The notes: generated from the sequence alone by a model not told the origin. Counted from the first letter of the stretch, positions 27,121 through 35,824 are shown. The stretch is DNA of 64,000 nt from DTU064 sp045588245 (GCA_045588245.1 JAZNDW010000012.1:107701-171700); one strand, 5' to 3'. Program-made: numbers and translations.

Positions 27121-28086
27121 ATGGCAGGAAGTAAAAAAACAGTAAAAAGAAAAAAGCAAAATAACGTGCCCATGAATATGGGACTACTCGTCACCGTTTT
27201 GTTGATCTGCGCGATCATAATCATTATTATCGCCGTTGCATCGAATAACGACGGATCCGATGCAGTGACCGATAATAGCGATACGGATAATTCAGGTGGC
27301 ACACAAGATGTGATCGACGTAACGGACGAAGGCAAAGATACCGACGCTGACGTGACCGACAACGAGGGTGATGAAACAAAAGGCACGTCCGACGATACGG
27401 ACGATACTGCTATCGAAACCGAAACGTTGCCGGACCCCGAGGATACGACCGATATCGGTGAGGTTGAAGACAGTGATAATGCCGGCGTAGGCGAAGACGG
27501 AGATAACGGTGAGAATGATGAGGGAGACGGTGATATAGTTATTGAGTACCCGACTGTCAGCCCCGATAACGGTGCCGATTCTGAAAAACTTAACGATATT
27601 ATCAAGAATTTCATGGACGATAAGCTCAAAATCGAGCTTCCCGGCGACAGCACGGACGGATACAGCTATAATATCAAATCAACACAAACGATGTTAAGTA
27701 ACGATGAGATCGCATCAATTCTCGTTTGCGGTGAATACTATCACATCGATTCCCCCGGTCCCACAGTTTTTGCGTATACGATCAACTGCGATATAAAAGG
27801 CACCGCACTTATCACGTCGGACAACCTTATCAACGATTACGATAGAATTAAAGATCTTTTCTGTGACGGAAAATTTGAGCTTGTTTACGGTCAGAACGGA
27901 CTTCTCAACGAAACAAATTACACAGATATGATCCTGCAGTACAGAGCAGAATACGGAATTTACCCTGACGTCTATTTTACCGATGATAGCTTTGGTATGG
28001 TTATCGACCTCGTATCCACACTCGGCGGATACGCTCGCTTTGAGATACCGTATTCAGAGGTAACGGGATGTATATATATTCCGTAA
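27121..28086 (+). CDS. Membrane-anchored extracellular protein with acidic linker
   Basis: Not recognised. The 321-aa protein has a basic N-terminus (KKTVKRKKQNN), one transmembrane helix near residues 18-40, then about 110 residues made almost entirely of Asp, Thr, Gly, Glu and Asn. A folded C-terminal domain follows from about residue 150 (KLNDIIKNFMDDKL to the end). The layout indicates a membrane-anchored domain held away from the cell by a flexible acidic spacer. It lies between DUF512 and der in one operon; no function can be inferred. Confidence 0.65.
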   Translation: MAGSKKTVKRKKQNNVPMNMGLLVTVLLICAIIIIIIAVASNNDGSDAVTDNSDTDNSGGTQDVIDVTDEGKDTDADVTDNEGDETKGTSDDTDDTAIETETLPDPEDTTDIGEVEDSDNAGVGEDGDNGENDEGDGDIVIEYPTVSPDNGADSEKLNDIIKNFMDDKLKIELPGDSTDGYSYNIKSTQTMLSNDEIASILVCGEYYHIDSPGPTVFAYTINCDIKGTALITSDNLINDYDRIKDLFCDGKFELVYGQNGLLNETNYTDMILQYRAEYGIYPDVYFTDDSFGMVIDLVSTLGGYARFEIPYSEVTGCIYIP

Positions 28087-28120
28087 AGAAAAAATAACGA
28101 CAAATAACGGAGAAAATAAT

Positions 28121-29455
28121 ATGGCAAAACCTGTAGTTGCAATAGTCGGCAGACCGAATGTCGGCAAGAGCACATTATTCAATAAGCTTATCGGTGAGCG
28201 CCGTGCGATCGTTGAGGACACGCCCGGCGTTACACGCGACAGAATCTACGGTACTACCGAATGGCGCGGACGCGAGCTGATCGTGATCGATACGGGTGGT
28301 ATCGAACCGAAAACCGACGATTTCATGCTCCAGAAGATGCGCGAGCAGGCGGAAATAGCGATAGACACGGCTGACGTTATCATCTTTATGTGTGACATCA
28401 GAACGGGTCTTGTTGCTGATGACAGAGAGATCGCAACGATGCTCCGCCGTTCGGGTAAACCCGTAGTCCTCTGCATCAACAAAGCCGACAGGATCGGTGA
28501 CGTTGAAGGGCAGTATTACGAGTTTTATGAGCTTGGCTTTGACTCTGATCCTATCGCTATCTCGTCAATCCACGGAAGCGGATCGGGAGATCTGCTTGAC
28601 GCGGTACTTGCAAATTTGCCGTCTGCAGATGTAGACGAAGAGGAAGAGGACGTTATCAACGTAGCCGTTATCGGAAAGCCGAACGCAGGCAAATCCTCGC
28701 TTATCAATAAGATCCTCGGTGAGGACAGGCTCATCGTTTCCGATATTGCGGGAACGACGCGTGACGCCATCGACTCACGCGTAAAAAACGAATACGGCAC
28801 ATATAATTTCATTGACACGGCAGGTATCAGAAGAAAATCGAAGGTCAATGACAGAATCGAAAAATATAGCGTCTTGCGTGCAAGCATGGCAGTTGAACGC
28901 GCCGACGTTTGCATTATTCTGATCGACGGCTCCGAGGGAATCACCGAGCAGGACGAAAAGATCGCGGGTATCGCTCACGAAGCTGGCAAGGCTTGCATCG
29001 TCGCCGTTAACAAATGGGATGCTGTCGAAAAGGACAACAGCACCGTCAAGGAGTACACGAACAATATAACGACGGCGCTTTCATATATGACGTATGCGCC
29101 CATTATGTTTATTTCCGCAAAGACGGGACAGCGTCTTAATAGCCTATTTGAGCAGATCAATTACGTTTATATGCAGACGAACACACGCATTACGACGGGC
29201 ATGCTGAATGATCTGTTGTCTGAAGCAACGATGCGTGTTCAGCCGCCGTCAGACAAGGGCAGAAGACTCAAGATTTATTATATGACGCAGGCAAGCGTTG
29301 CACCTCCCACGTTCGTTATCTTTTGTAACCGTGCAGATCTGTTCCACTATTCCTATCAGCGTTATATTGAAAACAATCTTCGTGATACGTTCGGTTTCCG
29401 CGGCACTCCGATACGCCTTGTGATCCGTGCCAAGGGCGATGAAAAGAATCAATAA
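28121..29455 (+). CDS. der: Ribosome-assembly GTPase Der (EngA)
   Basis: Essential GTPase (444 aa) with two tandem G domains and a C-terminal KH-like domain, acting in 50S subunit maturation. First G domain: GRPNVGKST (residue 9), DTPGVTRD, NKAD. Second: GKPNAGKSS near residue 185, DIAGTTRD, DTAGI and NKWD. The KH-like part follows residue 355 and ends with FRGTPIRLVIRAKG. Length is normal. Confidence 0.98.
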   Translation: MAKPVVAIVGRPNVGKSTLFNKLIGERRAIVEDTPGVTRDRIYGTTEWRGRELIVIDTGGIEPKTDDFMLQKMREQAEIAIDTADVIIFMCDIRTGLVADDREIATMLRRSGKPVVLCINKADRIGDVEGQYYEFYELGFDSDPIAISSIHGSGSGDLLDAVLANLPSADVDEEEEDVINVAVIGKPNAGKSSLINKILGEDRLIVSDIAGTTRDAIDSRVKNEYGTYNFIDTAGIRRKSKVNDRIEKYSVLRASMAVERADVCIILIDGSEGITEQDEKIAGIAHEAGKACIVAVNKWDAVEKDNSTVKEYTNNITTALSYMTYAPIMFISAKTGQRLNSLFEQINYVYMQTNTRITTGMLNDLLSEATMRVQPPSDKGRRLKIYYMTQASVAPPTFVIFCNRADLFHYSYQRYIENNLRDTFGFRGTPIRLVIRAKGDEKNQ

Positions 29456-29482
29456 TTAAAAGAAAAAAGGAATATTTCGATC

Positions 29483-30229
29483 ATGTCTTTTTCGGATATT
29501 ATAAATCAGGGGTTCATTGGATATTATCTTTCAAATCCCGTTGATAGCTTTGCTTTGTTTGCAACATTATACTTCGGTGGGTTCATCATATCGATCGTAT
29601 CGGGATATCTGCTCGGCAGTATCAATACGGCGATCATCGTTTCCAAAAAACTTTTTGGCAGTGACGTCCGAGAATCGGGGAGCAATAATGCCGGTATGAC
29701 AAATATGCTACGTACATACGGCGGCAGTGCCGCAAAACTGACGCTTTTGGGCGACATAGCCAAAACTGTTGCCGCTTATCTTGTCGGCACGTTGCTTCTC
29801 GGTATTCGCGGTGCATACTTTTCCTGCTTCATGTGCGTGCTCGGCCATGTTTTCCCTGTATTCTACCGTTTTCGCGGCGGAAAGGGAATGGTTTGCGCGG
29901 CAACGATGGTGCTTTTGCTGAATCCGCTTGCTTTTTTGATTCTTTTCGTCGTGTTTGCTATCGTTGCTGTCGGTATTAAATATGTGTCATTAGCTTCCAT
30001 AATGGCAGCAATGATATATCCTCTTGCACATTCATGGACGATGGGATATATGCCGGGACGTCTGTGGATCGGTTCAACTACTTTCACAGTAATCGTTGCG
30101 CTTTTGATTTTGTGGCGTCACTATCCTAATATGAAGCGTCTTTGGGACCGTACTGAATCAAAAACTGACCTTTTAGCAGCAATTAAAGGCAAAAAAGAAA
30201 GTAAACGGGAAGACGGCGATGCAAAATGA
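29483..30229 (+). CDS. plsY: Glycerol-3-phosphate acyltransferase PlsY
   Basis: Polytopic membrane enzyme (248 aa) that transfers acyl groups from acyl-phosphate to glycerol-3-phosphate, the first step of phospholipid synthesis. The three active-site loops are visible: GYLLGSINTAII followed by RESGSNNAGMTNMLRTYG, then GHVFPVFYRFRGGKGM, and a later loop with SLAS. It has a 35-residue N-terminal extension and a charged C-terminal tail compared with short homologues. The usual partner der lies just upstream. Its end overlaps the next gene by 11 bp. Confidence 0.96.
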   Translation: MSFSDIINQGFIGYYLSNPVDSFALFATLYFGGFIISIVSGYLLGSINTAIIVSKKLFGSDVRESGSNNAGMTNMLRTYGGSAAKLTLLGDIAKTVAAYLVGTLLLGIRGAYFSCFMCVLGHVFPVFYRFRGGKGMVCAATMVLLLNPLAFLILFVVFAIVAVGIKYVSLASIMAAMIYPLAHSWTMGYMPGRLWIGSTTFTVIVALLILWRHYPNMKRLWDRTESKTDLLAAIKGKKESKREDGDAK

Positions 30230-31415
30230 AATAATGCGCTTTTCACAGCTTGCGGAGCATGCCGCCATCGCCGGTGCATTAAGAAAAGTTACACTTTCCG
30301 TGCCGTCAACCGACGCTCCTTATAAAAAAGTGACCCTCTCGCTTTACGTTGACAGTTCGGACTCTTTAATGGTTTCGGCAGAAATGCTTCAGGATGACGG
30401 CAAAATGATCCGAAAGAATCACGCACCCGACAGCATAAGATCGCTTCTTTCTGAGTTACTGCCGAAATACAGCCGCGCGAATCTCTTGACGCCGTCGGCT
30501 GAAGCGCAGCTTATGACATCGAAAAAGGGCAAAACGACCTTGATCGGAGAAGCTAACGTAAAGCGTGCGCTTGAGTCGGGCGAGCTTGCACAAACGAAAA
30601 CGGGCAATAACGACAAAAAGAAATATATTTTTGACGGCGGCGAAAAATGGCTCTACTTACTCGGGATAAGCAATTCCGACGGACGTATCCACGATAAAAA
30701 GCAGTCTAAGTTCCGTCAGATCAACCGTTTTACGGAGTTACTTGACGACGTATATGATAAGCTTCCGCAGACGGGAACACTGAATGTTTGCGATCTTTGC
30801 TGCGGAAAAAGCTATCTGAGCTTTGCGGTATACGAATATTTGACTGCACATAAACATAGAACCGTCAATATGCTTGGTATTGACAGAAAGCGCGATGTTA
30901 TAGAATACTGTAACGAAACTGCAAAAAAAATAGGTGCCGACGGACTTCATTTCGTTGCGGCTGATATCGGTGAGGATAAGGTATACACCGATGCGTTCGG
31001 CGACGGCGATATACACCTGACAGTATCACTTCATGCTTGCGATATAGCAACCGATATCGTCCTACGCCGTGCGGTTTTGATGAAGTCGCGGATCATTTTG
31101 TCTACACCTTGCTGTCATCACGAGCTTTACGGAAAGCTTAATTCACAGCCGCTCTGCTTCATCACCGACCACTCCATGTTGGCACAGAAGCTGAACGATG
31201 CTGTGACTGACGGACTCAGAGTAAGAATGCTTGAGGTAGAAGGATACCGCGTTGACACAGTCGAACTTGTTGACCCCGAGGAAACGCCAAAAAACATTCT
31301 CATACGTGCTGTAAAAAGAAAAAACAGCGTGAACAGAGAAAAGCTCGCAGAAGAATACAAAAAGATCATCGAATTTCTCGGGCTGTCGGGATCTTATTAC
31401 GATATTTATAAATAA
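30219..31415 (+). CDS. SAM-dependent methyltransferase (Methyltransf_32 type)
   Basis: Protein of 398 aa. The C-terminal half has the SAM-binding segment NVCDLCCGKSYLSFAVYEYL near residue 190, GIDRKRDVIEYC, and a distinctive STPCCHHEL motif near residue 295. These are typical of the PF13679 family, whose members are often annotated as RNA or protein methyltransferases. The N-terminal 150 residues carry no recognised domain. The target is unknown. It overlaps plsY, so is translationally coupled, and ends at a shared bidirectional terminator. Confidence 0.8.
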   Translation: MQNEIMRFSQLAEHAAIAGALRKVTLSVPSTDAPYKKVTLSLYVDSSDSLMVSAEMLQDDGKMIRKNHAPDSIRSLLSELLPKYSRANLLTPSAEAQLMTSKKGKTTLIGEANVKRALESGELAQTKTGNNDKKKYIFDGGEKWLYLLGISNSDGRIHDKKQSKFRQINRFTELLDDVYDKLPQTGTLNVCDLCCGKSYLSFAVYEYLTAHKHRTVNMLGIDRKRDVIEYCNETAKKIGADGLHFVAADIGEDKVYTDAFGDGDIHLTVSLHACDIATDIVLRRAVLMKSRIILSTPCCHHELYGKLNSQPLCFITDHSMLAQKLNDAVTDGLRVRMLEVEGYRVDTVELVDPEETPKNILIRAVKRKNSVNREKLAEEYKKIIEFLGLSGSYYDIYK

Positions 31416-31422
31416 AAAGCAT

Positions 31423-31462
31423 AAATACAGCCGCCGATAAGATTATCGGCGGCTGTATTTTA
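31423..31462. terminator. Bidirectional terminator
   Basis: Almost continuous 18-bp inverted repeat (AAATACAGCCGCCGATAA, two-base centre, complement) between the convergent methyltransferase and ROK genes. A/T-rich flanks on both sides serve both directions. Confidence 0.85.
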
Positions 31463-31470
31463 TAAGTGTA

Positions 31471-32511
31471 TTATATTATACTGTCAAGCCAAATATCTCG
31501 CAACTTCAAAGCAACTCCGCGTGCGCTGTGGCGGAAGTTCGTGCCTCCTGATATGAATTCGGGAAGATTTTCTAGACCGTAAGATTCTTGCAGGTAATAT
31601 TTTAGCTGATTAATAATATAAGCGGGGTTTTTTGGAAGGTCGCTTTCTATAATGAAAGCATCGGGATCAAGTATAGTTATGATATTATAAACAGCGCTTG
31701 AAAGCTCGTTGACCATTTCGGTGTCCGAACGGTTCTGCCGTATCCTCGACTCAAGTGTTTCGCCGTAACGGAGTATCATCCTACCGAAATCACATTCGGC
31801 GTTGTGCGCTCCTTTTACAAAATTCCCGCGATTGCAAACGGCTCCGTCTATACATTCACCCATGTACATATAGATAACGACCTTGTCATCATAATGGGGA
31901 ATACTTCTGACGCATGAAAGAGCAGCCGCTTCGACGTTCTTCATGATAAATGTAATCGGTATGTCAAGTATTCCCTCTACCGTTTTTGAAAGAGGGATGG
32001 AATTGAGTTCCGGTACCTTTGTGCTGTTGATCTTGTCATTATTAGGATCGTAATCTCCCGGGATTGCAATACCGAGACCGATAAATTTATCCTTATCGGG
32101 ACGTGAATCGATATATCTTTTTGCACTTTTCAAAAACATATAAAGGTTATCGTCGTATAAAAGCTTAGTGTTATATTTATACGTATAAGAATCGAAAAGG
32201 TGCAGGGAAAGATTGATTATATTAAGTGTAAAATCACGTTCAGACAGATCGATGACGATGGAATAATGATCGTTTTTCAAACAAACAAGTCCCGCTTTGC
32301 GTCCGGCACCGCACTTTGTTTCTTTGATCTCCGAAACGATACCAAGATACATGAAAGCATCCGTTATCTTGCCGACCGTCATAAGACTCAAGCCCGTAGC
32401 CTTGGACAGGTCAGAACGGCTTATATAGCTTCCGGACGCTATTGCACCGAATATATTTTTAATACTCTCGTTTTTTATACTTCGTAAGCTTATGTTTCCC
32501 AAAACAGTCAA
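31471..32511 (-). CDS. ROK-family transcriptional regulator
   Basis: Regulator of 346 aa with an N-terminal winged helix (residues 15-65, SRSDLSKATGLSLMTVGKITD) and a ROK sugar-kinase-like domain (GLGIAIPGDYD near 150, EGILDIPITFIMKNVEAAAL). The zinc-binding CxCGxxGC motif of active ROK kinases is reduced: only one Cys is left in HNAECDFGRM. It is therefore a NagC/XylR-type repressor that probably senses a sugar. Transcribed divergently from the acyl carrier protein gene, with a promoter whose -10 box overlaps an inverted repeat. Confidence 0.85.
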   Translation of the reverse strand: MTVLGNISLRSIKNESIKNIFGAIASGSYISRSDLSKATGLSLMTVGKITDAFMYLGIVSEIKETKCGAGRKAGLVCLKNDHYSIVIDLSERDFTLNIINLSLHLFDSYTYKYNTKLLYDDNLYMFLKSAKRYIDSRPDKDKFIGLGIAIPGDYDPNNDKINSTKVPELNSIPLSKTVEGILDIPITFIMKNVEAAALSCVRSIPHYDDKVVIYMYMGECIDGAVCNRGNFVKGAHNAECDFGRMILRYGETLESRIRQNRSDTEMVNELSSAVYNIITILDPDAFIIESDLPKNPAYIINQLKYYLQESYGLENLPEFISGGTNFRHSARGVALKLRDIWLDSII

Positions 32512-32530
32512 TACTCCATTTGAAAAAAAT

Positions 32531-32557
32531 TATCATTGATTTATAGAATTAATGATA
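32531..32557. promoter_or_regulatory. Candidate operator of the ROK regulator
   Basis: Perfect TATCATT-N13-AATGATA. The right half overlaps the -10 box of the regulator's own promoter; a third AATGAT copy occurs at 32579-32584, at its -35 box. Confidence 0.5.
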
Positions 32558-32580
32558 CAATACCATTATTAAAAAGTCAA
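32552..32580 (-). promoter_or_regulatory. Promoter of the ROK regulator gene
   Basis: On the minus strand TTGACT (32580-32575), 17-base spacer, TATCAT (32557-32552). Confidence 0.65.
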
Positions 32581-32634
32581 TGATAATATTTAATAATAAC
32601 AACAAACAGAAAAAAATAAAAAACAATGAATAAA

Positions 32635-32652
32635 TACTATTGAAAAATAGTA
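32635..32652. promoter_or_regulatory. Inverted repeat over the acpP -35 box
   Basis: Perfect TACTATT-GAAA-AATAGTA. The -35 hexamer (32640-32645) lies at its centre, a position suited to repression. The regulator is unknown. Confidence 0.5.
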
Positions 32653-32668
32653 CATGATATTATATAAT
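32640..32668 (+). promoter_or_regulatory. Sigma-A promoter of acpP
   Basis: TTGAAA (32640-32645), 17-base spacer, TATAAT (32663-32668). Confidence 0.8.
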
Positions 32669-32700
32669 TGATTCAATCAAACAAGAAAGGTACCATTATT

Positions 32701-32922
32701 ATGACAGAAAAGATTATAGAAATCATCACAAACCAGCTCATGCCCGACTCTGAAATCACACTCGCTTCTTCCATGACTGACGATCTTGGGGCTGATTCAC
32801 TTGACATCGTGGAAATAATGTTAGCAATTGAAGAAGAATTTAATGTAAATATTCCCGACGAAGTTCTTATCGAATTTAAGTCTGTCGGTGATCTTGTCGC
32901 ATACGTCGAGGAACACGCATAA
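32701..32922 (+). CDS. acpP: Acyl carrier protein
   Basis: Carrier protein (73 aa) for acyl chains on 4'-phosphopantetheine. The attachment Ser is S33 in DLGADSLDIVEI. The C-terminal half has the expected FNVNIPDEVL and helix IV. ATG at 32701 was taken, since 32668 overlaps the -10 box. The gene is monocistronic, not in a fab operon, so it may be a second ACP for a specialised pathway; a main fatty-acid ACP elsewhere cannot be excluded. Confidence 0.93.
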   Translation: MTEKIIEIITNQLMPDSEITLASSMTDDLGADSLDIVEIMLAIEEEFNVNIPDEVLIEFKSVGDLVAYVEEHA

Positions 32923-32933
32923 AATGTATAAAT

Positions 32934-32960
32934 AAACCGCGGTTTTACCGCGGTTTTTTA
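32934..32960 (+). terminator. Rho-independent terminator after acpP
   Basis: AAACCGCGG stem, TTTTA loop, complement and T-run. Confidence 0.85.
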
Positions 32961-33038
32961 TTCACAGCAAGCAACTCAATGTAATTAATATTGATTTTTA
33001 TGTTTTTAACGAAGAAAAAAGGAAAGTGTGCAAAAAAA

Positions 33039-33058
33039 TGTCAAACTTCTACTTGACA
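33039..33058. promoter_or_regulatory. Candidate operator of the BlaI-like repressor
   Basis: TGTCAA-N8-TTGACA; the right half is the -35 box of the repressor's own promoter. A-runs and T-runs flank the arms, extending the symmetry. Confidence 0.45.
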
Positions 33059-33081
33059 CATTTTTTAGACGCGTGTATAAT
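33053..33081 (+). promoter_or_regulatory. Consensus sigma-A promoter of the BlaI-like operon
   Basis: TTGACA (33053-33058), 17-base spacer, TATAAT (33076-33081), a full consensus match. Confidence 0.9.
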
Positions 33082-33116
33082 ATATGGACACCCAAAGAAA
33101 ATGGAGTCGAAAAACA

Positions 33117-33500
33117 ATGGAACTCGAAATATTCAAAAAACTTCCCGATGCAGAATTTGATGTAATGTGCGCTGTATGGAATTCTCCTATCCCCACGACA
33201 ACTCCTGTACTTATGAAAGAAGTCGGAAACGACAAAGGATGGAGAGCTCCGACGTTGATCTCGTTCCTCGTACGTCTTGAGGACCGCGGATTCATCCGTT
33301 CGGAAAAGAACGGCAAAGAGCGTCAGTATTATCCTCTGATAGACAAAAAAACCTATATGAGCTACTTCACAAAGCGTTTCCTTGACGTATATCACGGCGG
33401 CTCGCTCAAGTCATTCCTCGACACTTTGGCAGGCGACGGATCGCTTACGTCCGAACAGTTTGACGAGCTTCTTCTCTGGCTTCAGTCAAGAGAGTTTTAA
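33117..33500 (+). CDS. BlaI/MecI/CopY-family repressor
   Basis: Winged-helix repressor (127 aa): LPDAEFDVMCAVWN, then WRAPTLISFLVRLEDRGFIRSEKNGKERQYYPL and the C-terminal dimerisation helices (FLDTLAGDGSL). ATG at 33117 was chosen because the predicted transcription start (about 33088) lies after the in-frame ATG at 33084. No BlaR1-type sensor protease is encoded next to it; instead its stop overlaps (TAATG) the start of a 258-aa protein. It should repress its own operon. Confidence 0.88.
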   Translation: MELEIFKKLPDAEFDVMCAVWNSPIPTTTPVLMKEVGNDKGWRAPTLISFLVRLEDRGFIRSEKNGKERQYYPLIDKKTYMSYFTKRFLDVYHGGSLKSFLDTLAGDGSLTSEQFDELLLWLQSREF

Positions 33501-34276
33501 TGACGAACGCTCCGCGTCCGTATTCATACGTTAATAAGCTACGGTTTTTGAACGCGTGTTACGAGCACAACCGTACTTCAGATGCCGCTTATGGCATAGG
33601 AACGCTTAAAGAGAAGCGTATACATAAGGTTCTGAAGGACTATTTTGATCCGGACAGATCGCATCAAGAAATTCCGCACCTCGGTTATATAGCAGACATA
33701 AAAAACGGTGACGGTATCATAGAGATCCAAACAGGCGGTCTGTCTCCTCTTTATCCTAAACTTGCGGCGTTTTTGCCTGAATCAAACGTGACGCTTGTAC
33801 ACCCGATGATAAAAGAGAAAACGCTTTCGTGGATTGATCCTAAAACTGGCGAGATCTCTCCGAAGCGAAAATCTCCGCTGCATGAAAAGCCTATTGACGG
33901 CGTTGTTGACTTATATAATATCCGCAGTCACCTCGGTAACACCAATCTGAGTATCCGACTTGTATTCATCGAAGTCGATGAATACAGATTCAAAGACGGA
34001 TATGCACGCGGCGGCAGAAAAGGATCACACAGATACGACCGTATTCCGATACAGCTTTTTGATATCGTGTGCCTTGATACACCTGCTGATTATTTGCAGT
34101 TTTTGCCCGAGCAGTGCAGGACGGATGCGTTTACGACGACGGATTACGCCGTTGCCATGAAAATTAGCAGAAAAGCGGCATATTACGTTTTAACTGTGCT
34201 GACCTGTTGCGGATTACTGAAAAAAGAAGGCAAACGCGGTAACAGCTATCTTTACACGATGAATTCTGTTTTGTAA
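33500..34276 (+). CDS. Putative PD-(D/E)XK-like protein with winged-helix tail
   Basis: A 258-aa protein not matched to a named family. Residues 30-95 have the layout of a restriction-like nuclease core: a helix with Glu (GTLKEKRIHKVLKDYF, E39), then IADIKNGDGIIEIQTG giving D66, E75 and Gln77, then a Lys at 87. The C-terminal 45 residues read like a winged helix (AVAMKISRKAAYYVLTVLTCCG). Gln replaces the usual Lys of the E-x-K motif, which is known in some subfamilies. No membrane segment or signal. It is co-translated with the BlaI-like repressor. The nuclease call is tentative. Confidence 0.5.
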   Translation: MTNAPRPYSYVNKLRFLNACYEHNRTSDAAYGIGTLKEKRIHKVLKDYFDPDRSHQEIPHLGYIADIKNGDGIIEIQTGGLSPLYPKLAAFLPESNVTLVHPMIKEKTLSWIDPKTGEISPKRKSPLHEKPIDGVVDLYNIRSHLGNTNLSIRLVFIEVDEYRFKDGYARGGRKGSHRYDRIPIQLFDIVCLDTPADYLQFLPEQCRTDAFTTTDYAVAMKISRKAAYYVLTVLTCCGLLKKEGKRGNSYLYTMNSVL

Positions 34277-34319
34277 GCGTACACAGCTTCGTCGTTTTTG
34301 TAATTAAATGATTGATTTT

Positions 34320-34352
34320 GCGTCTGTGTCATACGGCACAGACGCTTTTTTT
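34320..34352 (+). terminator. Rho-independent terminator
   Basis: GCGTCTGTG stem with its complement, followed by a run of T; it closes the BlaI-like operon. Confidence 0.88.
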
Positions 34353-34463
34353 CATTACGACGGTTTCGGCAAATGAACAATTTGACTGTAATTCGGAAAT
34401 TATTAATATTCAAAAGGTATCAACTCCATATTTTTAATATTCCCAAAGAATTAAAAAGTATTA

Positions 34464-35609
34464 TCACCGTGATTTTGACAGTATTGATTTTGTTACATCA
34501 ATAAAACGTCGCGCTTCATATAGCGTATTGAATGCTCCGAATCCAAGACGGACTGCACCGTGAGGAAACGTTCCGACTGTTTTGTGTGCAAGCGGTGCAC
34601 AGTGAAGACCTGTACGCACGCAGATTCCTTCCTCGTCATATAGCATGCCTGCTTCCGAAGGTGTTACCGAATCGAAATTAAAGAGCAGGGTGCTCCCGGG
34701 ACGTTTGTTATAAACGGTAATTCCTTTCAGCTCTTCAATGTTCTGCAAAATAAACGCGCACAAAGCGTATTCGTGTTCATGAATTGATTTAACACCGCGA
34801 TCCGCTACCCAACGAGCACCCTCTCCCAAAGCACAGATCGCAGAAGTCGGCAAAGTTCCTACTTCAAATCTGTCAGGCAGATAGTCGGGCATCTCAATCG
34901 GAACTGAATTAGTTCCGCTTCCGCCTTCAATAATCGTACGTTTAAGCTCACCGACTTTACTGCCGAATATTACAGCACCGCAACCGGTGAATCCGTACAG
35001 TCCCTTATGTCCGGGAATGCACAGCATATCAACATGATCACGCTCAACGTCGATCTTGACAGTTCCCGCGCTCTGCGCGGCGTCTACAATAAATGTGATT
35101 TCGTTAGAGTGACAAAACTCGCCGATCTTTTGTATCGGCAACGTCACAGGAACGATGTTTGACTGATGCGTACATACGATGGTGCGCGTGTTTTTACGAG
35201 TCGAAGATTTAATATTGAACAGTGTTTCCTCGTCATCGTCTGATACGTTAAATATGCTGTATGACGAACCTCGCTCACGGCAAACGCTGTTTACGGGACG
35301 CAAAACGCTGTTATGCTCGTAATCGCTGATAAGAATGTGTTCATTCGCACCGACAGCCGCTTTGATCGCAATATTAAGTGCGTGAGTCGTGTTCAGAGTG
35401 AAGCATATCCGATCTGTAGCACAGCCGAAAAGATTTGACAAAGCTTCACGCGTCCTATAAACTTCTTCCGCGGCAGAAAGGGCAAGTGAATGTGATGCTC
35501 TCCCCGGGTTGCCGGCATTTGCGCGCATGAAACGGTCTGCATATCTGTAAACGGATTCGGGTTTGGGAAAGGTCGTGGCGGCGTTATCAAAATATATGAT
35601 TTTTTTCAT
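34464..35609 (-). CDS. Cysteine desulfurase (class V aminotransferase, group II type)
   Basis: PLP enzyme (381 aa) that extracts sulfur (or selenium) from cysteine. It starts IYFDNAATTFPKPESV. The PLP-lysine is in the CIPGHKGLYG segment near residue 196, and the catalytic Cys in RTGLHCAPLAHKTVG near residue 340. The RxGxHCAP context places it with SufS/Csd-type enzymes of the TIGR01977 group. It overlaps the DUF3343 gene upstream by 4 bp (ATGA), a pairing found in many Clostridia. No suf or isc scaffold gene is nearby. Confidence 0.93.
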   Translation of the reverse strand: MKKIIYFDNAATTFPKPESVYRYADRFMRANAGNPGRASHSLALSAAEEVYRTREALSNLFGCATDRICFTLNTTHALNIAIKAAVGANEHILISDYEHNSVLRPVNSVCRERGSSYSIFNVSDDDEETLFNIKSSTRKNTRTIVCTHQSNIVPVTLPIQKIGEFCHSNEITFIVDAAQSAGTVKIDVERDHVDMLCIPGHKGLYGFTGCGAVIFGSKVGELKRTIIEGGSGTNSVPIEMPDYLPDRFEVGTLPTSAICALGEGARWVADRGVKSIHEHEYALCAFILQNIEELKGITVYNKRPGSTLLFNFDSVTPSEAGMLYDEEGICVRTGLHCAPLAHKTVGTFPHGAVRLGFGAFNTLYEARRFIDVTKSILSKSR

Positions 35610-35824
35610 AGCTCTACGTGTTCCTTATATCGTATTCCCGCTTGACGCATGGTGTTTTCGGCGAAGTCAAGGTAACGTCGCGGCACTTCAATGCCAAAGG
35701 CACAGCCTTTTTTTGTTATATCTGCGTCCAGCTCAACAACTTTGTGCGGTATATTCGTTTTAGTCAAAGCAGTGCTCGCACGCTGCACCGTCGTCATTGA
35801 AACAAAGGGATAAACATATCTCAT
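35606..35824 (-). CDS. DUF3343 protein
   Basis: A 72-aa protein (FVSMTTVQRASTALTKTNIPHKVVELDADITKKGCAFGIEV is its core, here in part: FGIEVPRRY). The family accompanies cysteine desulfurases and YedF-type proteins and may handle persulfide or selenium; one Cys (near residue 42) is conserved here. The gene is translationally coupled to the desulfurase gene downstream. Confidence 0.82.
   Translation of the reverse strand: MRYVYPFVSMTTVQRASTALTKTNIPHKVVELDADITKKGCAFGIEVPRRYLDFAENTMRQAGIRYKEHVEL

Noticed and set aside
26718..27653. Minus-strand open frame of 311 codons rich in Ser and Pro
   Set aside because: It is the mirror of the DUF512 gene and the Asp/Thr/Gly-rich spacer; the Ser/Pro bias comes from antisense reading.
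33084..33116. Earlier ATG for the BlaI-like protein
   Set aside because: It lies upstream of the predicted transcription start and has no ribosome site.
34464..35824. Selenium-metabolism cluster
   Set aside because: The desulfurase-DUF3343 pair recalls such clusters, but no selD, selA, YedF or in-frame TGA selenoprotein was seen.
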